NCBI GenBank assembly: GCA_020248945.1
Contig: JADCGQ010000004.1
Span: forward strand, 248,001-312,000
Source: Rubrivivax sp.
GTDB lineage: Bacteria; Pseudomonadota; Gammaproteobacteria; Burkholderiales; Burkholderiaceae_C
Length of the DNA stretch: 64,000 nt
Direction: 5' to 3'
Of this stretch, positions 43,452-51,358 are shown one piece after another. A program made the translations under genes and the position numbers. The notes beneath the pieces were generated by a model that saw nothing but the letters and a program-made list of their open reading frames with translations, ran no database searches and was not told the DNA's origin. Position 1 is the first letter of the stretch, and each line of letters opens with the position of its first letter.

Positions 43452-45119
43452 GGCCACCTCGCCCGCCTCGGCCTCGAGCAGCGCGCGGCCGAGCGCCTCG
43501 GCCACCTCGATGCCGTCGACCCCGGCGGACATGATGCCGCCGGCATAACCCGCGCCCTCACCCGCCGGATACAGGCCGCGCACGTTGACGCTCTGGAAAT
43601 CGCGCCCGCGGCGAATGCGCAGCGGCGACGAGGTGCGGGTCTCCACGCCCGTGAGCACGGCGTCGGGGCGCGCGAAGCCGGCGATCTGGCGGTCGAAGGC
43701 CGGCAGCGCCTCGCGGATGGCGTCGAGCACGTAGCCGGGCAGGCTGGGGCGCGCCGGGTCGGCCAGGTCGGTGAGCGTCACGCCGGGCTTGTACGAGGGC
43801 TCGACCTCGCCCAGCACGCGCGAGCGCTGGCGCTTGACGAAGTCGCCGAGCAACTGCCCCGGCGCGCGGTAGCCGCCCTCGCCCAGCTCGAAGGCGCGGC
43901 TTTCCCAGTAGCGCTGGAACGCGATGCCGTCGAGCGGGTTCACCGGGCCTTCGCCCGGGGTCTGGCGGTAGTCGTCGGGCGAGATGCCCACCACGATGCC
44001 GGCGTTGGCGTTGCGCTCGGCGCGCGAGTACTGGCTCATGCCGTTGGTCACCACGCGCCCGGCCTCCGAGGTGGCGGCCACCACGGTGCCGCCCGGGCAC
44101 ATGCAGAAGCTGTAGACGCTGCGGCCGTTCGTCGCGTGGTGCACGAGCTTGTAGTCGGCCGCCCCCAGCAGCGGGTGGCCGGCGCTCTTGCCGAAGCGCG
44201 CGCGGTCGATCACGCCCTGCGGGTGCTCGACGCGGAAGCCCACCGAAAACGGCTTGGCCTCGAGGAACACGCCGCGCCGATGCAGCATCTCGAAGGTGTC
44301 GCGCGCGCTGTGGCCGAGCGCCAGCACCAGGTGCTCGCAGTCGATCTGCTCGCCGCCGGCCAGCGTGATGCCGCGCAGCGCGCCGTCTTCGATGTGCAGA
44401 TCAGACAGCTGCTGCTCGAAGCGGATGCTGCCGCCGAGAGCCTCGATGTCGGCGCGCATCTTCTCGATCATGCTCACCAGCCGGAAGGTGCCGATGTGCG
44501 GTTTGCTGACCCAGAGGATCTCTTCCGGCGCGCCGGCCTTTACGAACTCGGTGAGCACCTTGCGCGTGAGGTGGCGCGGGTCGGAGATCTGGCTCCAGAG
44601 CTTGCCGTCGCTGAAGGTGCCGGCCCCGCCTTCGCCGAACTGCACGTTGCTGGTGGGGTCGAGCACGCCCTTGCGCCACAGGCCCCAGGTGTCCTGCGTG
44701 CGGCGGCGCACGTCCTTGCCGCGTTCCAGCACCAGCGGCTCCAGGCCCATCTGCGCCAGGATGAGCGCGGCGAACAGGCCGCAAGGCCCGAAGCCCACCA
44801 CCACCGGGCGCAGGCGGCCGCTGCGGCTGCCGGGCGCGGCGCGGCCGACGACGCGGTAGCGGGTGTCGGGTGCGGGCCGCAGGTGGGCGTCGCCCGCGGC
44901 GCGGGCCAGCACGGCCGCGTCGTCACCCGCTCCGTGCAAGGCGACGTCGAGCGTGTAGACCAGTTGGATGTCGGACTTGCGCCGCGCGTCGTAGCCGCGG
45001 CGGAAGACCTGGATGTCGCCGACGGCCGCATCAGCCAATCCGAGCCGGGCCAGCACCGCCGCGCGGAGCGCCGGCTCCGGGTGGTCGAGCGGCAGGCGCA
45101 GTTCGGTGATGCGCAGCAT
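43437..45119 (-). CDS. NAD(P)/FAD-dependent oxidoreductase (COG2509-like)
   Basis: A 560-residue flavoprotein without signal peptide. An N-terminal region of about 95 residues (MLRITELRLPLDHPEPAL, then FRRGYDARRKSDIQLVYTLDV) precedes the FAD-binding loop VVVGFGPCGLFAALILAQMGL and LVLERGKDVRRRTQDTW. FGEGGAGTFSDGKLWSQI, SFCMCPGGTVVAATSE and YPAGEGAGYAGGIMSAGVDG are typical of this conserved family of uncharacterised dehydrogenases. The ATG at 45119 is the natural start; the frame is open further upstream without conserved content. Its tail runs 15 nt into the rhodanese gene. Confidence 0.9.
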   Translation of the reverse strand: MLRITELRLPLDHPEPALRAAVLARLGLADAAVGDIQVFRRGYDARRKSDIQLVYTLDVALHGAGDDAAVLARAAGDAHLRPAPDTRYRVVGRAAPGSRSGRLRPVVVGFGPCGLFAALILAQMGLEPLVLERGKDVRRRTQDTWGLWRKGVLDPTSNVQFGEGGAGTFSDGKLWSQISDPRHLTRKVLTEFVKAGAPEEILWVSKPHIGTFRLVSMIEKMRADIEALGGSIRFEQQLSDLHIEDGALRGITLAGGEQIDCEHLVLALGHSARDTFEMLHRRGVFLEAKPFSVGFRVEHPQGVIDRARFGKSAGHPLLGAADYKLVHHATNGRSVYSFCMCPGGTVVAATSEAGRVVTNGMSQYSRAERNANAGIVVGISPDDYRQTPGEGPVNPLDGIAFQRYWESRAFELGEGGYRAPGQLLGDFVKRQRSRVLGEVEPSYKPGVTLTDLADPARPSLPGYVLDAIREALPAFDRQIAGFARPDAVLTGVETRTSSPLRIRRGRDFQSVNVRGLYPAGEGAGYAGGIMSAGVDGIEVAEALGRALLEAEAGEVASTPA

Positions 45120-45160
45120 CAGGTCACCCTCGTGCGCAGGCGCTGAAGCGCCCGCGTCGA

Positions 45161-45328
45161 TCAGCCGCCGCTCTTGGCGCGCTTGCCGGTGTTCTTCTTG
45201 CTGCGGGTGTGCGAGCCGCGCTCCAGGCTGATGCGCTGACCGCGGATGGTGGTGACGGTCACGCCGTTGGGCGCCACGGGGCGCGGGGAGGCCTTGCGGT
45301 CGGCTTCGGTGACGATCTTGTTGCCCAT
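45161..45328 (-). CDS. Small basic protein of unknown function
   Basis: A 55-residue predicted protein, MGNKIVTEADRKASPRPV followed by GVTVTTIRGQRISLERGSH and a lysine/arginine-rich tail (TRSKKNTGKRAKSGG). The ATG at 45328 follows GGAGCCAGCC at a good distance. I do not recognise the family. High positive charge suggests nucleic-acid or ribosome binding. It lies 41 nt ahead of the flavoprotein gene in the same direction and 71 nt behind the zinc protease gene, so it may share either transcript. Confidence 0.55.
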   Translation of the reverse strand: MGNKIVTEADRKASPRPVAPNGVTVTTIRGQRISLERGSHTRSKKNTGKRAKSGG

Positions 45329-45399
45329 GATGGCTGGCTCCGGAAGGTTTCGGACAAAACCCCGGATTAGGCCACAACCGGCGGCCGCCCTGCTGACGC

Positions 45400-46020
45400 T
45401 TACTTGGACTCGAAGCTGTTGCAGCCGTCGATGCGCCCGCCTTCCAGCCCGCGCTTGAACCAGGCCACGCGCCGCGCCGAGGTGCCGTGGGTGAAGCTCT
45501 CGGGCACGACCTGCTCCTTCGAGGCGCGCTGCAGCGTGTCGTCGCCGATCTGCGAGGCGGCGTTGAGCGCCTCCTCGATGTCGCCGCGCTCCAGCCAGCC
45601 CTTGCCCTTCTGCGAGTGGTGCGCCCACACGCCGGCCAGGCAATCGGCCTGCAGCTCCAGCCGCACCGACAACGCGTTCATCTGCGCCTGCGAGACCTTG
45701 CCCCGCATCGCATCGACCTTGGCGGTGATGCCCATCAGGTTCTGCAAGTGGTGGCCGACCTCGTGGGCGATGACGTGAGCCTGGGCGAAGTCGCCGGGGG
45801 AACCGAGGCGCTGCGACAGCGTGTCGAAGAAGTCGAGGTCGATGCAGACCTTGCTGTCGCCCGGACAGTAGAACGGGCCCATGGCGCTTTCGCCGGTGCC
45901 GCAGGCGGTGGGGGTGGCGCCACGAAACAGCACCAGACGCGGCTCGCGGTACTGCCCGCCGGGCGCCTCGCCGCGGCGGTCTTCGACGTTGCGACTCGTC
46001 TCGTGCCCTTCCCACTTCAT
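45400..46020 (-). CDS. Neutral zinc metallopeptidase (YpfJ family), lacking the membrane anchor
   Basis: A 206-residue zinc peptidase; relatives such as E. coli YpfJ have about 285-300 residues. The N-terminal block is normal ([17 protein letters not shown]) and the catalytic domain is complete: [35 protein letters not shown] with the HEVGH zinc site, [43 protein letters not shown]. Between them the usual membrane helix and linker of some 80-90 residues are missing; NVEDRRG runs almost directly into [12 protein letters not shown]. The frame is intact, so the protein would be soluble in the cytosol. The start is fixed by the conserved first residues. The substrate is unknown. Confidence 0.85.
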   Translation of the reverse strand: MKWEGHETSRNVEDRRGEAPGGQYREPRLVLFRGATPTACGTGESAMGPFYCPGDSKVCIDLDFFDTLSQRLGSPGDFAQAHVIAHEVGHHLQNLMGITAKVDAMRGKVSQAQMNALSVRLELQADCLAGVWAHHSQKGKGWLERGDIEEALNAASQIGDDTLQRASKEQVVPESFTHGTSARRVAWFKRGLEGGRIDGCNSFESK

Positions 46021-46060
46021 GCCAGGCCCTCCTCGGAGCCGGCATTTTGGGGTGCGCGCC

Positions 46061-46330
46061 TCAGTGTGCGGTGCGGGCGTCGCTGCGCTCGAAGGCGGCG
46101 AAGAGCGTCACCGCCAGTTCGCGCAGCGGCTCCAGGTCGCTGGCGTGGGCCTGCGCCAGCAGTTCCAGCGCGTAGACGCGGTCCACGCACAGGCGGCTCA
46201 GGCTCACGCGCTGGCCGTCGAGTGCCATCCAGGTGCTCAGCTCGCGCAGCTGCTCCACGCGCACCGGCGCGACCAGCGGCACCAGCGGGGCGGCGACCAA
46301 CGACGAACCAGACAGGAGATGGGCTTGCAT
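46061..46330 (-). CDS. Hypothetical small protein
   Basis: An 89-residue predicted protein, mostly helical: [20 protein letters not shown], then [58 protein letters not shown] in one block. No motif or family is recognised. The ATG at 46330 follows GAGGTCGCCG. It lies 40 nt ahead of the zinc protease gene on the same strand. The 212 nt upstream, up to the cytochrome c stop, hold no gene; a CGGTC-AATC-GACCG dyad is at 46426-46439. Coding status rests on frame length, position and a plausible start only. Confidence 0.45.
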   Translation of the reverse strand: MQAHLLSGSSLVAAPLVPLVAPVRVEQLRELSTWMALDGQRVSLSRLCVDRVYALELLAQAHASDLEPLRELAVTLFAAFERSDARTAH

Positions 46331-46542
46331 CGGCGACCTCGGCTGCCAGCGTGCATCGCCGGCCTTGGGATCGCAGTGTCGGCACCCGGGCGTGCTGCCA
46401 ATCGTTCGAAAAGCCGGGTTCCGGCCGGTCAATCGACCGATTCAGGCGCCGGGGATCCTGTCGGCCAGAGGGGCTTGCTGCACGACAGCGCACGCCCGGC
46501 AAACGGCGGCCCGTGCCCCAGGACGCCGGTGTCCCGCACCGC

Positions 46543-47292
46543 TCAATCCTTCTTGCGGCTGCCACTGCCCCTCTTCACCCCGGACTTGTCGGGTTCCAAG
46601 CCCGGATCCCGGTGGCATTCGACGCAGTTCTCGACGTCGCGGATGCCTTCCTCGCCATGCTCGGCCCGGATCTTGGCCGGCGTGTGTTCGTGGCAGCCGT
46701 AGCAGGTGTAGGCCCTGTAGTCTTGGCCCTTGTGGCAAGTCACGCACTCGGCGTTGTGGTCGCGATCGAGCACGAACGACTTGGCGTGATCGAAGGTGGC
46801 AGGCTTCCACCCATCTTGCCGGTGGCAGGCTTGGCAGTCGCCAGCGACCTTCTGATGCAGCCGGTCCGTGGGCTTCTGGTGGCAGCCCTCGCACTGCATC
46901 TTCACGGCCGGGCGCAACAGGGCATGCGAGAAGGCCTTGCGGCTCTGCTGTGCAAGCCGTGGGCTGCGGTGATCGGTGTGGCACGCCATGCAGTCCTGCT
47001 CGATCAGCTCCTGGTGGAACGACGTTTTCAGGCGCGGCTGTGCCGAGTCTGGGGTGACCGTGACACCCTTCGTCGTGCGCAGACCGATGTCCGGCGGCGC
47101 GTGACACTTGATGCACAGCGCGGCGGCCGCGCCGCGCCCGGGCTTGTGGCAGGCAAAACAATCGGTACCCACCTCCGCATGCGCGGCCACCACCGGCCCC
47201 GGGCTGACCATCAGGTGCGGGTAGGCGAATGCCAAGCCGATCAGCACCAACAGATTGGCCGCGATCACCCAGAACAGCCAGCGCCCCTTCAC
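46543..47292 (-). CDS. Membrane-anchored octaheme cytochrome c
   Basis: A 249-residue multiheme cytochrome. Residues 4-30 form a single membrane anchor (WLFWVIAANLLVLIGLAFAYP), placing the rest in the periplasm. Eight CXXCH haem sites follow: CFACH, CIKCH, CMACH, CEGCH, CQACH, CVTCH, CYGCH and CVECH, with extra His residues suited to bis-His ligation. The last 20 residues are basic (SGVKRGSGSRKKD). Spacing resembles class III/doubled-CXXCH cytochromes. The start is a GTG that overlaps the cytochrome b stop by 4 nt (GTGA). It probably takes electrons from the b-type cytochrome; acceptor unknown. Confidence 0.88.
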   Translation of the reverse strand: MKGRWLFWVIAANLLVLIGLAFAYPHLMVSPGPVVAAHAEVGTDCFACHKPGRGAAAALCIKCHAPPDIGLRTTKGVTVTPDSAQPRLKTSFHQELIEQDCMACHTDHRSPRLAQQSRKAFSHALLRPAVKMQCEGCHQKPTDRLHQKVAGDCQACHRQDGWKPATFDHAKSFVLDRDHNAECVTCHKGQDYRAYTCYGCHEHTPAKIRAEHGEEGIRDVENCVECHRDPGLEPDKSGVKRGSGSRKKD

Positions 47293-47873
47293 TTCCAGCC
47301 CCAGAACAGGAACGTGGCGATGATGTGAGCCAGGCCCAGGACGCCGAAGGCCAGGGTGATCGGGAAGTGGATGACGCGCCACTTCTTGACCGCGTCGAAG
47401 GTCAGGGTGTCCCAGTAGGTCCGATCGGCCGACTCATCCGCGGACAGGCCCTGGTCGCGCATGCGCAGGCGTGCCTCGTCGAGCCTGCGCCGGCTGCGGG
47501 CGATCAGGTACTTGCCGGTCAGGCCGCTGCCGACGTTGATGAGCATCGCCGCCACCGCCAGCCAGGCCAGGATGGCGTTGAAGTGAATGCCGGCGTGCAC
47601 CAGCACCAGCAGCGAACCCAGCCAGGCCAGCCCTTCGTGCCAGCGCAGCAAGGTGGCGGGATTGCCCGAGCGTAGCCACTTCCGCTTGCGCATCGAGTAG
47701 CCGAACGAACCCAGGATCAGCAGCACGCCGGGGATACCGAGCCAGCGGCCGATCCAGACGATGTTCAGCAGATGCAGCGCAGCGTCGATGGCCAGCGTGG
47801 ACATGAGCAGCGCCACCATGTACAGCCCGAAGGGCAGGACTTCGTTGCGAAGCAGTTGGGCTTGCAGTGGCAT
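47289..47873 (-). CDS. Four-helix cytochrome b-like membrane protein
   Basis: A 194-residue inner-membrane protein with about five hydrophobic segments, beginning MPLQAQLLRNEVLPFGLYMVALLMSTLAIDAALHLLNIVW. Histidines in RWHEGLAWL and VLVHAGIHFNA, and later VIHFPITL and GLAHIIATFLF, lie on facing helices and could bind one or two haems b, as in ferric-reductase-like or formate/thiosulfate reductase b subunits. No closer family assignment is possible by eye. It is the middle gene between the flavin reductase (13-nt gap) and the octaheme cytochrome (4-nt overlap), so it probably moves electrons across the membrane. Confidence 0.75.
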   Translation of the reverse strand: MPLQAQLLRNEVLPFGLYMVALLMSTLAIDAALHLLNIVWIGRWLGIPGVLLILGSFGYSMRKRKWLRSGNPATLLRWHEGLAWLGSLLVLVHAGIHFNAILAWLAVAAMLINVGSGLTGKYLIARSRRRLDEARLRMRDQGLSADESADRTYWDTLTFDAVKKWRVIHFPITLAFGVLGLAHIIATFLFWGWK

Positions 47874-47886
47874 CAGGCGTCCCGTG

Positions 47887-49161
47887 TCATGCGTCAAGGA
47901 CCAGGGCCGATGCGGGACGGCCGACACACAGCAGGCAGTGACCGGGTGTCGGATCGCAGTCCGGCTGCTGGGCGTAGTCCACCGCCCCCGCGAGCTGCCG
48001 GGTCTCGCAGCTGCCGCAACTGCCGGATCGACAGCCCGATTCGACGGCAACGCCGTGCCGCTCGGCAAAGTCCAGCAGGTTGGCGTCGCTCCCGTCCCAG
48101 GTGAGGGTGCGCCCCGAGCGCTTGAACTGCACTTCCATCGCGACGTCGGACGTCGCCAACGAGCTTGTCGCACCGGGGCCTGCAATCGCAGGGGCGGCCC
48201 TGCGCACGGAAGCCGGTCCGAAGGCCTCGAAGTGCACATCCGCGTCGGGCACACCCCATTCGGCGAGCGCCGCCACCAGGCTTTCCATCATGGCCGCCGG
48301 GCCGCAGATGTAGAACTGGTGGCGGCCATGCGGCAGGGTCCGCTGAAGCAGCGCGAGGTCCACGCGGCCCGTGTGCTGGAAGTCCCGACCCTGCACGTCT
48401 TCATCGCCAGGGCGGCTGTAGACCACGTGCAGCTGGAAGCGCGGATGCGCGCTGGCCCATGCTTCGAGCTGGGACTTGAACGCATGTTCCTCGCGCCGCC
48501 GCAGGCCGTAGTAGAGGTAGACCGGGCGCTCGGGCTGCCGTGCCAGGCACCAACGCAGCATGCTCATCATCGGCGTGACGCCGATGCCGCCCGCCACGAG
48601 CACGGTCGGCACGCTGGGGTCCGGATCGATGCAGAAGTGCCCTGAAGGGGCCTTCACCTGAAGCACATCGCCGACCTGCACCTGATCGTGAAAGTGGTTC
48701 GACGACACGCCAGGCGCGAGATCGGGGCGATCCGACGGAGGTGGCACGCGCTTGATGCTGACCCGGTAGTGGTCAGGCGCGGGCGCATCGGACAGCGAGT
48801 AGCAGCGCGTCACCGTTCGGCGTTCGCCCGGCCTGGCATCGTCCATCACCTGCAGAACGAAGGTCAGGAACTGGCCCGGTCGGAACTCGGGCAAGGCTTG
48901 GCCATCGACGGGCTGCAGGTAGAACGAGCACTGTGAGCGTGCGGCGTCCTCATACTCGCGCGAGACCACCCGAAACTCGCGGGTGCCCGCCCAGGCCGCG
49001 CCGCTCGCTGACCTCGCGGCAGGCGTCGCAGCCGGCTCAGCCTGCGCCGTTGCGCGGGAGCGGCGCGAGATGGCCACACCGATCCCGACCGAGGCTTGCA
49101 GCAACAGCGCCACCAGAATCCAGCCCAGGAGTTGCGCGGTGGTGAAGTCAGGTAGAGACAC
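47887..49161 (-). CDS. Membrane-anchored FAD/NAD(P)H oxidoreductase with C-terminal 2Fe-2S domain
   Basis: About 424 residues. An N-terminal membrane helix (LLGWILVALLLQASVGIGVAI) is followed by a ferredoxin-NADP reductase module: FRPGQFLTFVLQ, TVTRCYSLSDAP for FAD, VLVAGGIGVTPMMSML for the nucleotide and FYICGPAAMMESLV. The last 80 residues are a plant-type ferredoxin with cluster cysteines in ESGCRSGSCGSCETRQL and the distal GHCLLCVG. The layout equals family 1 phthalate/vanillate-type reductases with an added anchor. It is the first gene of the reductase-cytochrome b-octaheme operon. The start is uncertain: GTG 49161 (used) or ATG 49275, which adds 38 residues. Confidence 0.87.
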   Translation of the reverse strand: MSLPDFTTAQLLGWILVALLLQASVGIGVAISRRSRATAQAEPAATPAARSASGAAWAGTREFRVVSREYEDAARSQCSFYLQPVDGQALPEFRPGQFLTFVLQVMDDARPGERRTVTRCYSLSDAPAPDHYRVSIKRVPPPSDRPDLAPGVSSNHFHDQVQVGDVLQVKAPSGHFCIDPDPSVPTVLVAGGIGVTPMMSMLRWCLARQPERPVYLYYGLRRREEHAFKSQLEAWASAHPRFQLHVVYSRPGDEDVQGRDFQHTGRVDLALLQRTLPHGRHQFYICGPAAMMESLVAALAEWGVPDADVHFEAFGPASVRRAAPAIAGPGATSSLATSDVAMEVQFKRSGRTLTWDGSDANLLDFAERHGVAVESGCRSGSCGSCETRQLAGAVDYAQQPDCDPTPGHCLLCVGRPASALVLDA

Positions 49162-49312
49162 GGCAGGCTGAGGGGTCGTCGGAGTCTGTGGACGGGCGCC
49201 GCGGGATTGAGCCCCTGGGCGCAGGACGTGTGGCGAACGAAGATCCGACCGTGCCGCCACTGTGCCCCGCACCATGTGTACCAGGCCTGAACGACGTGTT
49301 CATGCCGCTCGA

Positions 49313-50050
49313 TCAAGCCGCCCGCCCCGCGCAGACGGCCTGTGCGGCCAGGATGCGCCGGCTCAGGTCGTCGGCCCACACGGCATAGCCCTCGGAACTC
49401 GGATGGATGCCGTCTGCCGCCAGGCCCGCCGTGGTCGTGGTCTCCGGATGCCAGTGCATCGTGCGCCCGACCTGTTCAAACAGCTGCTCGGCCAGCATCT
49501 GGTTCATCTGCCGGGCCCAGCGGCCCATGAACCAGCGCAGCGGTTGCGGCAGCGCCAGGCAGGCATGCATGGGCGGGACGGCGCTGTGCACCAGCAGGGC
49601 CGGCGCGAAGCGCAGATCGATGAGCTCGGCCAGGCGGCGCTGCCACTGGGCCCAGCGCCGCGGCGCGCACAGGACGGTGGCGTCGTTGGCACCCATCGAC
49701 AGCACGACCACATCGAAGCGCGTGCACGGGGCGTCCTGCAGCAGCTGGAGCAGCCCCGGCGAGTCCAGTCCGTTGACCGCCAGCACGCACCACTGCACCG
49801 TGTGATGCAGGCTCAGGCGCTGCACGAGCTGGCCGCAGAGCGCCTGCTCCTGTGTCGGGGCCCCCACGCCCGCCGCACCGGAGTCGCCCGCCACGAGCAG
49901 GCGCACCAGGGAGCCGCGGCCGCAGGTGCCGGCGCGGTGGCCCGGCGGCTCGGGCTTCAGGGGCGTGACGCGCCGAACGTGCCGCGCCTGCAGCCACAGC
50001 AACGGCGCCAGCAGCCACAGCAAGGGCAGACGCTGCCAACCGGCATCCAT
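49313..50050 (-). CDS. SGNH/GDSL hydrolase family protein, membrane-anchored
   Basis: A 245-residue esterase-like protein. The N-terminus, MDAGWQRLPLLWLLAPLLWLQA, is a signal anchor. SGNH blocks are present: the Ser in LLVAGDSGAAGVGA, the Asn in SMGANDAT and the Asp/His pair in AADGIHPSSEGYAVWA. It is likely to act on ester bonds in lipids or glycans in the periplasm; the substrate is unknown. The ATG at 50050 overlaps the stop of a possible 25-codon upstream frame (TGATG). It runs in the same direction as the OYE gene, 105 nt downstream of it. Confidence 0.85.
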   Translation of the reverse strand: MDAGWQRLPLLWLLAPLLWLQARHVRRVTPLKPEPPGHRAGTCGRGSLVRLLVAGDSGAAGVGAPTQEQALCGQLVQRLSLHHTVQWCVLAVNGLDSPGLLQLLQDAPCTRFDVVVLSMGANDATVLCAPRRWAQWQRRLAELIDLRFAPALLVHSAVPPMHACLALPQPLRWFMGRWARQMNQMLAEQLFEQVGRTMHWHPETTTTAGLAADGIHPSSEGYAVWADDLSRRILAAQAVCAGRAA

Positions 50051-50127
50051 CAATGCACCCGCAGCACGCCGTGATCGAAGCGGCGGCGCCACTTGCCGTT
50101 GTCCGGGTTGATGCGTCGGCCCGTCAT
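50050..50127 (-). CDS. Possible 25-residue ORF coupled to the SGNH hydrolase gene
   Basis: Short frame MTGRRINPDNGKWRRRFDHGVLRVH that starts at an ATG with GGGATGAGC upstream and stops in TGATG with the SGNH start codon. It is basic and has no family I recognise. It could be a leader peptide that couples translation, or chance; the frame is also open back into the OYE gene. Confidence 0.2.
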   Translation of the reverse strand: MTGRRINPDNGKWRRRFDHGVLRVH

Positions 50128-50155
50128 GGGCAGCTCATCCCGCGGTGTGCATGGA

Positions 50156-51232
50156 TCAGGCCGCCAGCGTCGGGTAGTCGGTGTAGCCCTTGGCGCCGGG
50201 CACGTAGAAGGTGGCGGCGTCGGGGGTGTTGAGTGGAGCGTCCTGGTGCATGCGTGCCACGAGGTCGGGGTTGGCCAGGAACGGCCGCCCGAAGGCGATG
50301 AGGTCGCCTCGCTTGTCGGTCAGGGCCTGTTCGGCACCGGCGCGGTCGAAACCGCCTGACAGGATGAACAGCCCGTCAAAGGCTTCGCGCAGCTTGAGCT
50401 TGAAGTCGGCAGGCACCGGCGGCGCACCCATCGACGAGTGATCGACCAGGTGCACGTACAGCAGGCCCAGGGCAGACAGCGAGTGCACCAGCGTGAGGTA
50501 CTGCGCCTGCACCTCGGGGAACTCGCCGGTGCCGTTGAACACGCCATAGGGCGAGAGCCGGATGCCGACGCGGTCGCGGCCGATCGCGGCGACCGTGGCG
50601 CGTGCGATCTCCAGCGCCAGGCGGTTGCGGCGCTCGATGCTGCCGCCGTAGCCGTCGGTGCGCAGGTTGACCAGCGGGTTGAGGAACTGCTCGATCAGGT
50701 AGCCGTTGGCGCCGTGCAGCTCGACACCGTCGAAGCCCGCGTCCATCGCGAGCTTCGCGGCGGCGACGTGTTCGTCTATGACGTGCAGGAGGTCATCGTT
50801 GCTCATCGCACGCGGCGGGCTGTGCGGCTGCATGCCCAGCGCGTCGGTGTACATCTCGCCCGGGCACACCGCCGTGCCGGGGCCCAGCACCTCGGCACCG
50901 GCCGGCAGGTTGGCGACATGCGCCACCCGGCCGCAGTGCATGAACTGCACGAAGATCTTGCCGCCTTGTGCATGGACGGCTGAAGTGGTGGCCTTCCAGG
51001 CGGCCGCCTGCGCCTCGTCGTACAGCCCGGGGATGCGGGGGTAGCCCAGGCCATGCGGACTGGGCGAGGTGCCCTCGGTGATGATGAGACCGGCCGTTGC
51101 CCTTTGGCCGTAGTAAGTGGCCATCAGCGCATTGGGCATGTGCTCCGGCGTGGCCCGGCTGCGTGTCAAGGGCGCCATCACCATGCGGTTGGTGAGTTGC
51201 AGCGAGCGGGCCGAGAACTTGTCGAAGAGCAT
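50156..51232 (-). CDS. Old-yellow-enzyme family alkene reductase (NemA-like)
   Basis: A 358-residue FMN-dependent TIM barrel. It begins FDKFSARSLQLTNRMVMAPLTRSRA; substrate-binding His and Asn are in VELHGANGYLIEQFLNP, followed by TDGYGGSIERRNRL; GRPFLANPDLV lies near the end for FMN phosphate binding. Such enzymes reduce alpha,beta-unsaturated carbonyls, nitroesters or N-ethylmaleimide with NADPH. The ATG is preceded by AGGAGTTCCACCC. The gene is downstream of the AraC-type regulator on the same strand (126-nt gap), a likely controller. Confidence 0.93.
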   Translation of the reverse strand: MLFDKFSARSLQLTNRMVMAPLTRSRATPEHMPNALMATYYGQRATAGLIITEGTSPSPHGLGYPRIPGLYDEAQAAAWKATTSAVHAQGGKIFVQFMHCGRVAHVANLPAGAEVLGPGTAVCPGEMYTDALGMQPHSPPRAMSNDDLLHVIDEHVAAAKLAMDAGFDGVELHGANGYLIEQFLNPLVNLRTDGYGGSIERRNRLALEIARATVAAIGRDRVGIRLSPYGVFNGTGEFPEVQAQYLTLVHSLSALGLLYVHLVDHSSMGAPPVPADFKLKLREAFDGLFILSGGFDRAGAEQALTDKRGDLIAFGRPFLANPDLVARMHQDAPLNTPDAATFYVPGAKGYTDYPTLAA

Positions 51233-51358
51233 GGGTGGAACTCCTGGTCGGGATCGAACCTGCGGGGCCCGAAAGGCGCAGCCTGTGGGCCCCGACCTCG
51301 CGGGTCTGTTCGCTGGCGCACTCCAAGCGGCCCAGTTACCCGAGATTCGGCTCGCGCT

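Noticed and set aside
51233..51330. tRNA-like T-loop (GGTTCGATCCC on the - strand) upstream of the OYE gene
   Set aside because: The flanking bases do not form a 5-bp T-stem and there is no acceptor or anticodon arm; the segment contains the AGGAGT ribosome site of the OYE gene.
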